A DNA stretch of 9,761 nt, taken from positions 1-9,761 of the forward strand of contig JAGXHP010000108.1 of assembly GCA_024636135.1 (NCBI GenBank), in the 5' to 3' direction. This document shows, one piece after another, positions 1-6,728 of this stretch. The stretch comes from Chloroflexota bacterium. Lineage in GTDB: Bacteria > Chloroflexota > Limnocylindria > QHBO01. A model generated the notes under the pieces. That model was not told where the DNA came from. It saw only the letters and a list, made by a program, of their open reading frames with translations, and did not search any database. Position numbers and translations under genes: made by a program. The first letter of the stretch is position 1. Each line of letters opens with the position of its first letter.

Positions 1-188
1 TCGAGCAGGCGCTCGAGAAGACACCCGACGAGATCGCCACCGCCTGCCCATTCTGCCTGATCATGCTGCGGGACGGCACCACGGACCTCGACCGCACCGA
101 CGTGGCCGTCCGCGACGTCGCCGAGCTCTTGGCCGATGCCACGGGCGCCTGGAAGCGCGACGTGGCCGCGTCCACCGACGCTGAGTGA
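1..188 (+). CDS. C-terminal end of a CCG-type Fe-S oxidoreductase (possible EtfD/FadF-like), 5' partial
   Basis: The first complete codon is at base 3 and the frame runs 61 residues to a TGA at 186-188; the 5' part lies outside the window. The visible tail contains ATACPFCLIMLRDG, with cysteines at fragment positions 15 and 18. This CPFC...ML.DG signature is typical of the last cysteine-rich (CCG) domain of heterodisulfide-reductase-like Fe-S oxidoreductases, including actinobacterial membrane proteins that take electrons from ETF to menaquinone. After it comes an amphipathic VRDVAELLADATGAW segment, also usual at this end. The cysteines would ligate an Fe-S cluster, but the N-terminal membrane and ferredoxin domains cannot be seen, so GlpC-, LutA- or HdrD-like proteins remain possible. 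An acyl-CoA dehydrogenase and etfBA lie 5.3-8.5 kb downstream, which favours the ETF-linked reading, though not decisively. The Fe-S/CCG family is a good call; the partner is inferred. Confidence 0.75.
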   Translation, partial: EQALEKTPDEIATACPFCLIMLRDGTTDLDRTDVAVRDVAELLADATGAWKRDVAASTDAE

Positions 189-439
189 CGGCCCGACCTG
201 GTCGAGCGGTGGGGGCCCGTGGCTTGGACATGCGCGCGTCTGGTTCGCATTAGCGGGCCTGGAGCGATCGCGAGCGCGGGCTCTGATCGTAAATCACCAA
301 TCGCGACCCGCCACGACCTCGCCAACGCGAACGACGGAAGCGTATGGCGAGGAAATGCGTCGGGGAGTGACTACCGCTCGCCCACGCTGCGGTTGGCAAG
401 ACCACCCGGCCGCCACGCGCCGACGCTGCCATATGACCA

Positions 440-494
440 CGGAATCCGCGGAACCATGCGGAATCCGCAAGATGGGGTGCCGATCCTTGCGGAA
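440..494 (+). repeat. Phased CGGAA repeats, probable operator upstream of the AsnC-type gene
   Basis: CGGAATCCGC occurs at 440-449 and again at 459-468. The second copy, with one more base on the left, is an odd-centred palindrome, GCGGA-A-TCCGC (458-468). The core CGGAA occurs four times, starting at 440, 449, 459 and 490, so the copies lie roughly one, one and three helical turns apart. The cluster ends 3 bases before the -35 element at 497. Multiple helically phased sites just upstream of its own gene are usual for Lrp/AsnC autoregulation; that this protein binds here is inference. Confidence 0.5.
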
Positions 495-496
495 AG

Positions 497-525
497 TTGA
501 CCGAACACCCGTCGCTGGCTACTCT
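497..525 (+). promoter_or_regulatory. Sigma70-type promoter for the AsnC-family gene
   Basis: TTGACC (497-502), a 17-base spacer and TACTCT (520-525) match the -35 and -10 hexamers at the best spacing. Transcription would begin about 7 bases after the -10, at or next to the A of the ATG at 533, so the message would be leaderless. The TTG at 497 is in frame with the downstream gene and could be taken as a start codon, but it is better explained as part of the -35 box. Confidence 0.65.
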
Positions 526-532
526 TCGCCTC

Positions 533-1018
533 ATGGCCGTGCGATCGATACAGCAGCCCGGACGGCGCCCCATTTTGGATGATCTCGACAAGAGCATCAT
601 CCAGTGCCTCCAGCTGGATGGGCGGCGCCCGTACGCCCAGATCGGGCGCCAGCTCAAGGTCCCGGAGGCGACGGTGCGGCAGCGAGCCGAGCGTCTCATC
701 AACCGGGGGATCGTGCAGATCGTGGGGGTGACCGATCCGCTGGCGATGGGTTTCCAGCAGCCGGCCCTCATCGGCATGAAGGTGGAGGCCGGCCAGCTGA
801 ACGCGATCGCGGAGAAGATTGCCGAGCTGGACGAGGTCACGTACCTCGTGATCACCGCCGGTCGATATGACCTCGTCTGCGAAGTCGTGTGCGAGGACAA
901 TGACCACCTGCTGCGCGTGCTGACCGATCGGCTGGCCGACATCGGCGGCATTCGTTCGACTGAGACATTGGTCGAGCTGCGCTTCGTGAAGGAAAGCTAC
1001 CAATGGGGAGCTCGCTAG
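533..1018 (+). CDS. Lrp/AsnC-family transcriptional regulator
   Basis: A 161-residue DNA-binding regulator of the feast/famine family. The N-terminal winged helix-turn-helix runs from about residue 15 (LDDLDKSIIQCLQLDGRRPYAQIG) through a recognition helix near 45-58 (EATVRQRAERLINRG). The rest, about 75-158, is the RAM ligand-binding and oligomerisation domain, with the family's ITAGRYDLVCEV strand and a closing ...STETLVELRFVKESYQW. Length is normal for the family. I chose ATG 533 over the in-frame TTG 497, because 497 lies in the -35 hexamer and the HTH begins only about 15 residues after ATG 533. No Shine-Dalgarno precedes the ATG, in keeping with leaderless translation. It is followed 10 bases later by an aminotransferase gene, so an amino acid or amine is its likely effector; the identity of that effector cannot be read from the sequence. 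Confidence 0.92.
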   Translation: MAVRSIQQPGRRPILDDLDKSIIQCLQLDGRRPYAQIGRQLKVPEATVRQRAERLINRGIVQIVGVTDPLAMGFQQPALIGMKVEAGQLNAIAEKIAELDEVTYLVITAGRYDLVCEVVCEDNDHLLRVLTDRLADIGGIRSTETLVELRFVKESYQWGAR

Positions 1019-1022
1019 GAGG
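1017..1022 (+). promoter_or_regulatory. Ribosome binding site for the aminotransferase gene
   Basis: A full AGGAGG overlaps the TAG stop of the regulator gene and sits 6 bases before the GTG at 1029. It fixes that GTG as the start and couples the two genes in one transcript. It contrasts with the apparent absence of a ribosome binding site before the first gene of the operon. Confidence 0.85.
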
Positions 1023-1028
1023 GCGACC

Positions 1029-2474
1029 GTGACGGTCACCAGGCAAGAGATCGATCGGGCGCGCATCGAGGAGATCGGAGCGCGCGAGGAGGCGTCCTAT
1101 CGCCGACGGACGCAGAAGAGCGAGGCGCTGTTCCGCCGCGCCGGTGAGTCGATGCCCCTCGGCGTTGCCAGCTCGTTCCAGGCCTACGACCCGTATCCGC
1201 TGTTCATGGGCGACGCCCGCGGCAGCCGCATCTGGGACGTGGATGGCAACGAGTACATCGACTTCGACATGGCATTCGGCGTGCTCGCCGCAGGCCACTC
1301 TCACCCGCTCCTGGCGGAGGCCCTCCAGCGACGGGTGGCCAACGGCACCTGCTACACCTTCCCCGTCGAAGACGGCATCACCCTGGCCGAGGAGATCCGC
1401 GCCCGCTTCAATGCCGGGTTCGTGCGGTTCAGCAACTCGGGCACCGAGGCCACGATGGATGCGATCCGAGTGGCACGCGGCTACACCGGCCGCGAGAAGA
1501 TCATCAAGTTCGAGGGCGGCTATCACGGCCACCACGACGACGTGCTGGTCAGCATCCAGCCGCCGCGCGACCTCATGGGCCCCATCGAGTCGCCGGCCAC
1601 CGTGCCGGCCAGCGCCGGGATCCCCCGCAGTCGCATCGCCGAGACCGTGATCGCGCCATTCAACGAGCCCGATATCCTGGCGGGGATCCTCGAGGCGCAC
1701 GCCGGTGAGATCGCGGCCATCCTCGTTGAGCCCGTCCAGTTCAACATCGGCGTCGTACCCCCCGAGCCGGGATTCCTCGAGCGGCTCCGCGAGCTTGCCG
1801 ACGAGCACGGCGCGGTGCTGATCTTCGACGAGGTCAAGACCGGCGTCGTGCTGGCATGGGGCGGCGCCTACGAGCATTTCGGCGTGCAGCCGGACCTGTT
1901 CTGCCTGGCGAAGAGCATCGGTGGGGGAATCCCCATCGGAGCATTCGGTGGCAAGCGCGAGATCATGGCGTCCATCGAGACCCTCGAGGGCACCCCGGCC
2001 TTCGCCGAGGGTGCGGCCGGCAGCGGCATGGAGCGCTCGACGATCCCCGGCGGCGCGACCCGCGTGGCGCATCTCGGAACGTTCAATGGCAACCCGCTGT
2101 CGATGACGGCCGGCGTCGTCACCCTGAAGGAGATCCTCACGAAGGACGCCTATCCGGTGCTCAACGCGATGGCCGATCGGCTGACCGCGGGCAGCCAGTC
2201 CGTGATCGATGACACCGGACTGCCGGGCTACGCGATCAATGTCGGCCCGAAGGGCTGCGTGATGTTCACCCCTGAGCGCGTCACGAGCTATCGCAACCTC
2301 GTTGACCTCGACGCAGAGCTGTGGGCGGCGAGCTTCTTCTACCTCGCGAACCGCGGCATCCTCCTGCCGCCGGGTCCGGACGATCAGTGGACGCTGTCCG
2401 TCCAGCACAGCGACGCCGACATCGATCGCTACCTCGAGGTCTTCGGCGAATTCGCGGCAGAGCTGACCGGCTGA
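1029..2474 (+). CDS. Class III (glutamate-1-semialdehyde-type) PLP aminotransferase
   Basis: A 481-residue fold-type I PLP enzyme. Visible family features are the GVASSFQAYDPYPLFM substrate-side segment, the WDVDGNEYIDFDMAFGVLAAGHSHP strand, FSNSGTEATMDAIRVARGYTGR (phosphate-binding turn), GGYHGHHDD, the PLP-nitrogen aspartate D267 in IFDEVKTG, the Schiff-base lysine K295 in LAKSIGGGIPIGAFGG, and GTFNGNPLSMTAG from residue 350. It is closest in pattern to glutamate-1-semialdehyde aminomutase (HemL) and to GSA-like transaminases such as beta-phenylalanine aminotransferases. It is longer than HemL (about 430 residues); part of the excess is a Gly/Ala-rich stretch between M313 and G350. Its pairing with an AsnC regulator and a Rieske membrane protein, rather than with haem genes, argues for an amino-acid or amine transaminase rather than a haem enzyme. 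The substrate is unknown. GTG start with a perfect SD. Confidence 0.87.
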   Translation: MTVTRQEIDRARIEEIGAREEASYRRRTQKSEALFRRAGESMPLGVASSFQAYDPYPLFMGDARGSRIWDVDGNEYIDFDMAFGVLAAGHSHPLLAEALQRRVANGTCYTFPVEDGITLAEEIRARFNAGFVRFSNSGTEATMDAIRVARGYTGREKIIKFEGGYHGHHDDVLVSIQPPRDLMGPIESPATVPASAGIPRSRIAETVIAPFNEPDILAGILEAHAGEIAAILVEPVQFNIGVVPPEPGFLERLRELADEHGAVLIFDEVKTGVVLAWGGAYEHFGVQPDLFCLAKSIGGGIPIGAFGGKREIMASIETLEGTPAFAEGAAGSGMERSTIPGGATRVAHLGTFNGNPLSMTAGVVTLKEILTKDAYPVLNAMADRLTAGSQSVIDDTGLPGYAINVGPKGCVMFTPERVTSYRNLVDLDAELWAASFFYLANRGILLPPGPDDQWTLSVQHSDADIDRYLEVFGEFAAELTG

Positions 2475-3340
2475 TGATCGAGCGCGTCGCCAAGCCCCTC
2501 GCCGGCTTGCTGAACTGGCTCGCCGGGTTCCTGAACGCGGTCTATCGCGTCCTCGGGAGGCCCGGCAAGCTGCTCCAGGACCTCCTGAACGGCTCGTGGC
2601 TCGGGCACTCTCTCCACCCGGTCCTCGTCGACGTCGTGATCGGCGGCGCGACGGCGGTCGTCTTCCTGGACGTGCTGCGAGTGGTGTTCGGAGCGTCCGG
2701 CACCGAGGACGCGGCGACCTGGGTGCTGGCGCTGACCTACGCCGCGGGGGTCGGATCCGTCCTGTCGGGCTGGACCGACTTCAAGGACACGGCATCGGGC
2801 AGCGAGCGGAACGTCGTCGGGCTCCACGGGATCATCAACTTCGTCGGGATGGCCGGATTCGGATTCTCACTCGCGCAGCGGCTCGGCGGGAATGTGGATG
2901 GGGCGTTCTGGCCGATGCTCATCGGATACGCGATCATCTCGATCGGCTCCTACATCGGCGGCCACGTGGTCTTCAAGTACGGCTACATGGTCAACCACAA
3001 CGCCTTCAGTCGCGGAAAGCGCGCCAAGGAGTTCACCGCGGTCGCTCCGGTCGCCGATGTGCCCGAGGGCGAGCCCACCCTGGTCAGCCTCGGCGCGACG
3101 AAGGTGGTGCTCGTGCGCCGTGGCGACGTCGTCCACGCGCTCAAGGACACGTGCTCTCACGCCGGTGGTCCGCTGTCGCAGGGGGAGCTCGGCGACGGGA
3201 CGATCAAATGCCCTTGGCACAACTCGGTGTTCCGCCTCCGTGACGGGGCGGTCGTGCACGGACCTGCGGCGACCCGCCAGGTGACCTACCAGGCCCGCGT
3301 GCACGACGGCCAGGTGGAGCTCCAGGGACCACACGACTGA
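2474..3340 (+). CDS. DUF2231 membrane domain fused to a Rieske [2Fe-2S] domain
   Basis: A 288-residue protein. The N-terminal half is a DUF2231-type membrane domain: GHSLHPVLVDVVIGG starts the first of about four helices (roughly 46-70, 80-98, 116-136, 145-165), with conserved-looking GWTDFKD and GLHG turns between. The C-terminal domain (about 193-285) is Rieske: C227-S-H229, 16 residues, then C246-P-W-H249, giving two Cys and two His ligands for a [2Fe-2S] cluster. The extra disulfide cysteines of bc1/b6f Rieske proteins are absent, so it is of the ferredoxin/NirD-like, lower-potential kind. It likely carries electrons at the membrane; the partner is unknown. The ATG overlaps the TGA of the aminotransferase (TGATG), so translation is probably coupled; there is no clear SD. 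The same frame is open further upstream, but only as an overlap with the aminotransferase, so ATG 2474 is preferred. Confidence 0.88.
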   Translation: MIERVAKPLAGLLNWLAGFLNAVYRVLGRPGKLLQDLLNGSWLGHSLHPVLVDVVIGGATAVVFLDVLRVVFGASGTEDAATWVLALTYAAGVGSVLSGWTDFKDTASGSERNVVGLHGIINFVGMAGFGFSLAQRLGGNVDGAFWPMLIGYAIISIGSYIGGHVVFKYGYMVNHNAFSRGKRAKEFTAVAPVADVPEGEPTLVSLGATKVVLVRRGDVVHALKDTCSHAGGPLSQGELGDGTIKCPWHNSVFRLRDGAVVHGPAATRQVTYQARVHDGQVELQGPHD

Positions 3341-3372
3341 CCGCGACACGGGCCTGTGCGTGGCAGGCGACG

Positions 3373-3381
3373 TGCTAGCAT
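3373..3381 (+). promoter_or_regulatory. Possible extended -10 promoter for the secreted LVIVD/PA protein gene
   Basis: TGC-TAGCAT forms an extended -10 element (TGn then TANNNT) in the 129-base gap between the Rieske gene and the secreted protein gene. No good -35 is seen 17 bases upstream, as is allowed for extended -10 promoters. Transcription would start near 3388, leaving a leader of about 80 bases. Confidence 0.4.
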
Positions 3382-3401
3382 TCGGGTTGCTGCCTTGCCA
3401 T

Positions 3402-3439
3402 GGACCAGGGCCCGGCGACAGGATCACCTCCCTGGGTCC
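3402..3439 (+). other. Stem-loop in the leader of the secreted protein gene
   Basis: GGACCAGGG (3402-3410) pairs with CCCTGGGTCC (3430-3439) with one bulged base, making a 9-pair stem with a loop of about 19 bases. It lies between the putative promoter and the ribosome binding site (GGGAGGAG, 3458-3465). It has no T run, so it is not an ordinary terminator; it may stabilise the message or be incidental. Confidence 0.35.
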
Positions 3440-3457
3440 TGAAGATCAACGCCCCTC

Positions 3458-3465
3458 GGGAGGAG
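3458..3465 (+). promoter_or_regulatory. Ribosome binding site for the secreted LVIVD/PA protein
   Basis: GGGAGGAG ends 4 bases before ATG 3470 (GGAGG core 6 bases away) and fixes that start, which is directly followed by a signal peptide. Confidence 0.8.
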
Positions 3466-3469
3466 ACCA

Positions 3470-5371
3470 ATGAGACCCCGACGAAGCTTGGCCATAGCCC
3501 TTGCCATCAGTATCCTGACGACGGTCCTGTTCGCGGGCGCAGCAACGGCTGCTGATCCCATTGATGACGGAGTATCGACCTCGCCGTCACACCAGCATGG
3601 CACCAACGAGGGTCACCTCCTTGGAACGGGTGCATGGGGAAAGATCGATCTGGTTGGCGTCGCGGAACTCTATGACGCGACCGATCCGGACCTTGGCCCG
3701 GGACTCATCGCCGACGTGGGCGTTGACCCCGACGGCGACTATGCGTACCTTGCCAACTGGGGCTTCCCCGATTGCGCAGGGCCCGAGTCGGGCGGCAAGA
3801 AGAGCCCCGATGCGGGAATCTACGTCGTCGACATTGCCGACCTGACCAACCCGACGCTTGTCAATTTCATCCCTACCGCTCAGGACACCCGTCCGGGCGA
3901 GGGCGTTCAGGTAGCGAATATCACCACGAAGTTCTTCAGTGGGGACATTCTCGCGTTCAACCACGAGGCATGCGGAAAGAACTACAAGGGCGGGTTCGCA
4001 CTGTGGGACGTGAGTAATCCGCTCAAGCCGAAGCGGCTTGCGGTGGGGGTCGGCGACCGCACCATCAACGGCAGCCGGCGCCAGGTGGCCGATGCCAATG
4101 AGACGCACAGCGTCTTCATCTGGGATGCCGGCGACCGGGCCTACCTCGTGGCCCAGGACGAGTATGAAACGTCGGACGTCGACATCTTCGACATCACCAA
4201 CCCGCGTCGGCCGAAGCTGATTGCCGAGTACGACCTCAACGCGCTGGGCATCTCGCAGCCGGAGCTCGGCCTGACCGACTCGTTCCTGCACGACATGACC
4301 GTGAAGCAGATCGGCGATCGCTGGATCATGCTTCTCTCGTACTGGGACGGCGGCTACGTGCAGTTGGACGTCACCGATCCCGCCAACGCGTTCCTCGTCG
4401 CAGAAAGCGACTTTGCCGTGGTCGATCCGCTGTTCCCATCGATCACGCCACCGGAGGGGAACGCCCATCAGGCGGAGTTCACGGCCGACAACCGCTTTGT
4501 GATCGGGACGGATGAGGACTTCGATCCCTATCGATTCGAGATCAATACCGATGACGGCGATACCGCGAGGGCCAAGGCAGCGACCCAGACGACGGCCGAC
4601 GAGGCCGCCGCGATCGAAGGGCAGACGGTCTTCGTGGGCCGGGGTTGCAACGGCGATACTGCCGTCCCATCGGCACCGGCCGACGGAGGACCCTACGTCG
4701 CGGTCGTCGAGCGCGGGCTGTGCACCTTCGAGGAAAAGGTGGCCAACATTGAGGCAGCCGGTGGCTACTCGGCCGTGATCATCTTCAACCGCCAGGGGTC
4801 GGATGCCTGCAACGCCGTTCTGAGCCCCTTCCTGACGAACGACGCGCTGCCGGTGATCCTCACCACACGTGAGGCCGGCTTTGACTTCTTTGACCTGAGC
4901 TTTGACCTCGACGCCTGCCTGGCCGGCACCGGGATCAACCCGTTCCAGACGCTCGACATCGGGACGCAGGGAGACCTCATCACCGGCGTCGATCCGGCGT
5001 TCGATGGCTGGGGCTACGTGCACCTGTTCGATGCGGCCACGATGACCGATCTCGACCAATACGCGATCCCTGAGGCCATGGACCCGGCATTCGCCGAAGG
5101 GTTCGGCGACCTCTCGGTGCACGAGGTGGCTGTCGATCCGCTGGATCCGTCGCTGGCGTACCTCTCCTACTACGCGGGCGGCTTGCGCGCGGTCCAGATT
5201 CAGTGCGGCAACCCCGCCGATACGAGCACCTGTGAGCTCGTCGAGGTCGGGGGGTACCTGGATCCGGAAGGCAACAACTTCTGGGGCGTGGAGACGCTCG
5301 TCCGTGACGGCGTCACCTACATCCTCGCTTCGGACCGCGACAGCGGGCTCTGGATCTTCGTCGATCCGTAG
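3470..5371 (+). CDS. Secreted LVIVD-repeat beta-propeller protein with inserted PA domain
   Basis: A 633-residue exported protein. Residues 1-27 form a Sec signal peptide (RPRR, then a hydrophobic core ending AGAATA-AD). The mature part has repeated propeller-blade motifs of the LVIVD type: GIYVVDIADLTNPTLV, GFALWDVSNPLKPKRLA, VDIFDITNPRRPKLIAEY, YVQLDVTDPANAFLVAE, and near the end VHLFDAATMTDLD and GLRAVQI. Several blades carry a histidine in similar places (ETHSVF, LHDMTV, AHQAEF, VHEVAV). From about residue 384 to 495 a PA (protease-associated) domain interrupts the propeller: GQTVFVGRGC, VAVVERGLCTFEEKVANIEAAGGYSAVIIFN, LPVILTTREAG. Eight cysteines suggest disulfides outside the cell. No C-terminal anchor or sortase motif is seen, so it is probably released or held non-covalently. 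The function is not known; the fold suggests ligand or protein binding rather than catalysis. Bounded by its own promoter and terminator, so probably transcribed alone. Confidence 0.85.
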   Translation: MRPRRSLAIALAISILTTVLFAGAATAADPIDDGVSTSPSHQHGTNEGHLLGTGAWGKIDLVGVAELYDATDPDLGPGLIADVGVDPDGDYAYLANWGFPDCAGPESGGKKSPDAGIYVVDIADLTNPTLVNFIPTAQDTRPGEGVQVANITTKFFSGDILAFNHEACGKNYKGGFALWDVSNPLKPKRLAVGVGDRTINGSRRQVADANETHSVFIWDAGDRAYLVAQDEYETSDVDIFDITNPRRPKLIAEYDLNALGISQPELGLTDSFLHDMTVKQIGDRWIMLLSYWDGGYVQLDVTDPANAFLVAESDFAVVDPLFPSITPPEGNAHQAEFTADNRFVIGTDEDFDPYRFEINTDDGDTARAKAATQTTADEAAAIEGQTVFVGRGCNGDTAVPSAPADGGPYVAVVERGLCTFEEKVANIEAAGGYSAVIIFNRQGSDACNAVLSPFLTNDALPVILTTREAGFDFFDLSFDLDACLAGTGINPFQTLDIGTQGDLITGVDPAFDGWGYVHLFDAATMTDLDQYAIPEAMDPAFAEGFGDLSVHEVAVDPLDPSLAYLSYYAGGLRAVQIQCGNPADTSTCELVEVGGYLDPEGNNFWGVETLVRDGVTYILASDRDSGLWIFVDP

Positions 5372-5390
5372 GATCGTAAGAGTCTGACCT

Positions 5391-5430
5391 CCGAGAGGGA
5401 GTCGCACGGCGACTCCCTCTCGGATTGTTC
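5391..5430 (+). terminator. Strong stem-loop terminator after the secreted protein gene
   Basis: A perfect 15-pair stem, CCGAGAGGGAGTCGC (5391-5405) and GCGACTCCCTCTCGG (5409-5423), closes a 3-base ACG loop and begins 19 bases after the stop codon. The following ATTGTT is only moderately T-rich, but the stem is long and flawless. It separates the secreted protein gene from the acyl-CoA dehydrogenase operon. Confidence 0.88.
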
Positions 5431-5484
5431 GGGTGACTGTGGCTCGAGCCGATGACGCGGCTGCTCGCACTGCGGTGATTCCGG

Positions 5485-5490
5485 TAGACT
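5485..5490 (+). promoter_or_regulatory. Candidate -10 element of the acyl-CoA dehydrogenase/ETF operon
   Basis: TAGACT (5485-5490) fits the TANNNT pattern in an otherwise GC-rich gap after the terminator. Transcription would start near 5497, about 40 bases before the GTG. I find no convincing -35 at 16-18 bases upstream, so this is a weak call. Confidence 0.35.
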
Positions 5491-5536
5491 TGGAACCCCG
5501 AGCCCCTGACGCCCGATTCCGCGCCCGAGGAGCCGA

Positions 5537-6706
5537 GTGACCTACCTTCCGACCGCCGAGCACGATGAGCTGCGTGCCGTGGTGCGCGAGCTCGCCGACG
5601 AGAAGATCGCGCCGCGTGCCGCCGAGATCGACGAGAAGGCCGAGTTCCCCGAGGACCTCCGGCAGCTGCTCGCCCAGCAGGATCTGCTCGGCACCTGCTT
5701 CGAGGAGCAGCACGGCGGGACGGCGCTCGATACGCTTGCCCAGACGATCCTGGTCGAGGAGATCGCTCGGGCGGACGCCACGACCAGCCTCATCCCGATC
5801 GTCCAGAAGCTCGGCGCCCTGCCGATCATCCTGGCCGGGAGCGACGAGCAGAAGGACCGATATTTCCCGCGGCTCGCCTCGGGAGAGTGGCTGATCGCCT
5901 TCGGCCTGACCGAGGCCGCGGCCGGCAGCGACGTGGCGAGTAACCGGATGCGCGCCGTGCGCGACGGCGACGAGTACGTCCTCAATGGCAGCAAGCGCTT
6001 CATCACCCACGGCAGCGTGGCCAACGTCCTGACGGTCTTCGCCATCACCGATGCCGAAGCCGGTGGCCGCAAGGGAATGAGCGCCTTCATCGTCGAGGCC
6101 GATACGCCCGGCTTCGCCGCTCCGCGCGTCGAGCACAAGATGGGAATTCGGGGCTCGCCCACGGCCGAGCTCACCTTCGACGACGTCCGGGTCCCTTCCA
6201 CGAACCGCCTCGGCGAGGAGGGGGACGGATTCAAGATCGCGATGGAGACCCTGGACCGCAGCCGCCTCGGGATCGCGGCGCAGGCCGTCGGGATCGCGCA
6301 GGGAGCAATCGACGCCGCGGTGGCCTATGCAGCGGACCGGCAGCAGTTCGGCCAGCGCGTCGCCGACTTCCAGGGCATCCAGTGGATGCTCGCCGACATG
6401 GCCTCCCAGAACGAGGCCGCGCGGCAGCTGACGTACGCGGCGGCGGCTCGGGTGGATGCGGATGCGCCGGACCTCCCATACTGGACATCCAGTGCCAAGC
6501 TCGTGGCGGGGGACACGGCCATGCGCGTGACCACCGACGCGGTCCAGGTCCTGGGGGGATACGGCTATATCACCGAGTACCCCGTGGAGCGGATGATGCG
6601 TGACGCAAAGATCACGCAGCTCTACGAGGGAACCCAGCAGATCCAGCGCCTCATCGTTGCGCGCCAGCTCCTCCAGCGAGCGGGCGTCGCAAAGCGAGGC
6701 TCGTAG
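5537..6706 (+). CDS. Acyl-CoA dehydrogenase
   Basis: A 389-residue FAD enzyme that introduces the alpha,beta double bond into an acyl-CoA and passes electrons to ETF. The N-terminal helical domain (about 1-120) is followed by the FAD-binding strand with AFGLTEAAAGSDVAS and NGSKRFITHGSVANV, then HKMGIRGSPTAELTFDDVRVP, then the C-terminal helical domain with DRQQFGQRVADFQGIQWMLADM and GGYGYITEYPVERMMRDAKITQLYEGTQQIQR. The catalytic base is E364 in YEGT, the position used by short-, medium- and branched-chain enzymes, not the glutamate position of isovaleryl-CoA or long-chain enzymes. Length is normal. Chain length cannot be told from motifs alone. The GTG start is preceded by GAGGAG (5527-5532), 4 bases away. 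It is the first gene of a run with etfB and etfA, 22 bases apart, so its electron acceptor is very likely the adjacent EtfBA. Confidence 0.94.
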   Translation: MTYLPTAEHDELRAVVRELADEKIAPRAAEIDEKAEFPEDLRQLLAQQDLLGTCFEEQHGGTALDTLAQTILVEEIARADATTSLIPIVQKLGALPIILAGSDEQKDRYFPRLASGEWLIAFGLTEAAAGSDVASNRMRAVRDGDEYVLNGSKRFITHGSVANVLTVFAITDAEAGGRKGMSAFIVEADTPGFAAPRVEHKMGIRGSPTAELTFDDVRVPSTNRLGEEGDGFKIAMETLDRSRLGIAAQAVGIAQGAIDAAVAYAADRQQFGQRVADFQGIQWMLADMASQNEAARQLTYAAAARVDADAPDLPYWTSSAKLVAGDTAMRVTTDAVQVLGGYGYITEYPVERMMRDAKITQLYEGTQQIQRLIVARQLLQRAGVAKRGS

Positions 6707-6728
6707 ACAGGAGCGAAGCAGCCAGATC

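Larger units (their letters stand above)
189..532 (+). other. Intergenic spacer of 344 bases with regulatory sequences at its 3' end
   Basis: No convincing gene lies here on either strand: open frames crossing it have shadow-like arginine/proline-rich composition and no ribosome binding site. Just after the Fe-S gene an imperfect stem can be drawn (GGCCC at 190-194 with GGGCC at 213-217), but it has a large internal loop and no T run, so I do not call it a terminator. The 440-525 part holds the CGGAA repeats and the promoter listed separately. I see nothing assignable in about 220-430. Confidence 0.6.

Noticed and set aside
190..262. tRNA-like stretch with GGTCGAGCGG and GGTTCGCATT
   Set aside because: The T-loop consensus is not met, and no cloverleaf or acceptor stem can be formed.
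497..532. TTG 497 as the start of the AsnC-type gene
   Set aside because: The TTG is the first half of a -35 hexamer with a good -10 at 17-base spacing; ATG 533 is the better start.
136..582. An open frame through the spacer before the AsnC-type gene
   Set aside because: It overlaps the end of the Fe-S gene and the promoter, has no SD, and its residue composition looks random.
852..2408. A 518-codon open frame on the - strand opposite the aminotransferase
   Set aside because: It is the mirror of a well-identified gene with PLP motifs; it has no domain signature and shadow-like composition.
2321..2473. Upstream extension of the Rieske gene
   Set aside because: The frame is open only because it overlaps the aminotransferase. 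ATG 2474 in the TGATG overlap gives a normal start just before the membrane domain.
6600..6728. Upstream extension of etfB
   Set aside because: The extra residues lie in the dehydrogenase gene out of frame, and the ETF beta signature begins at GTG 6729.
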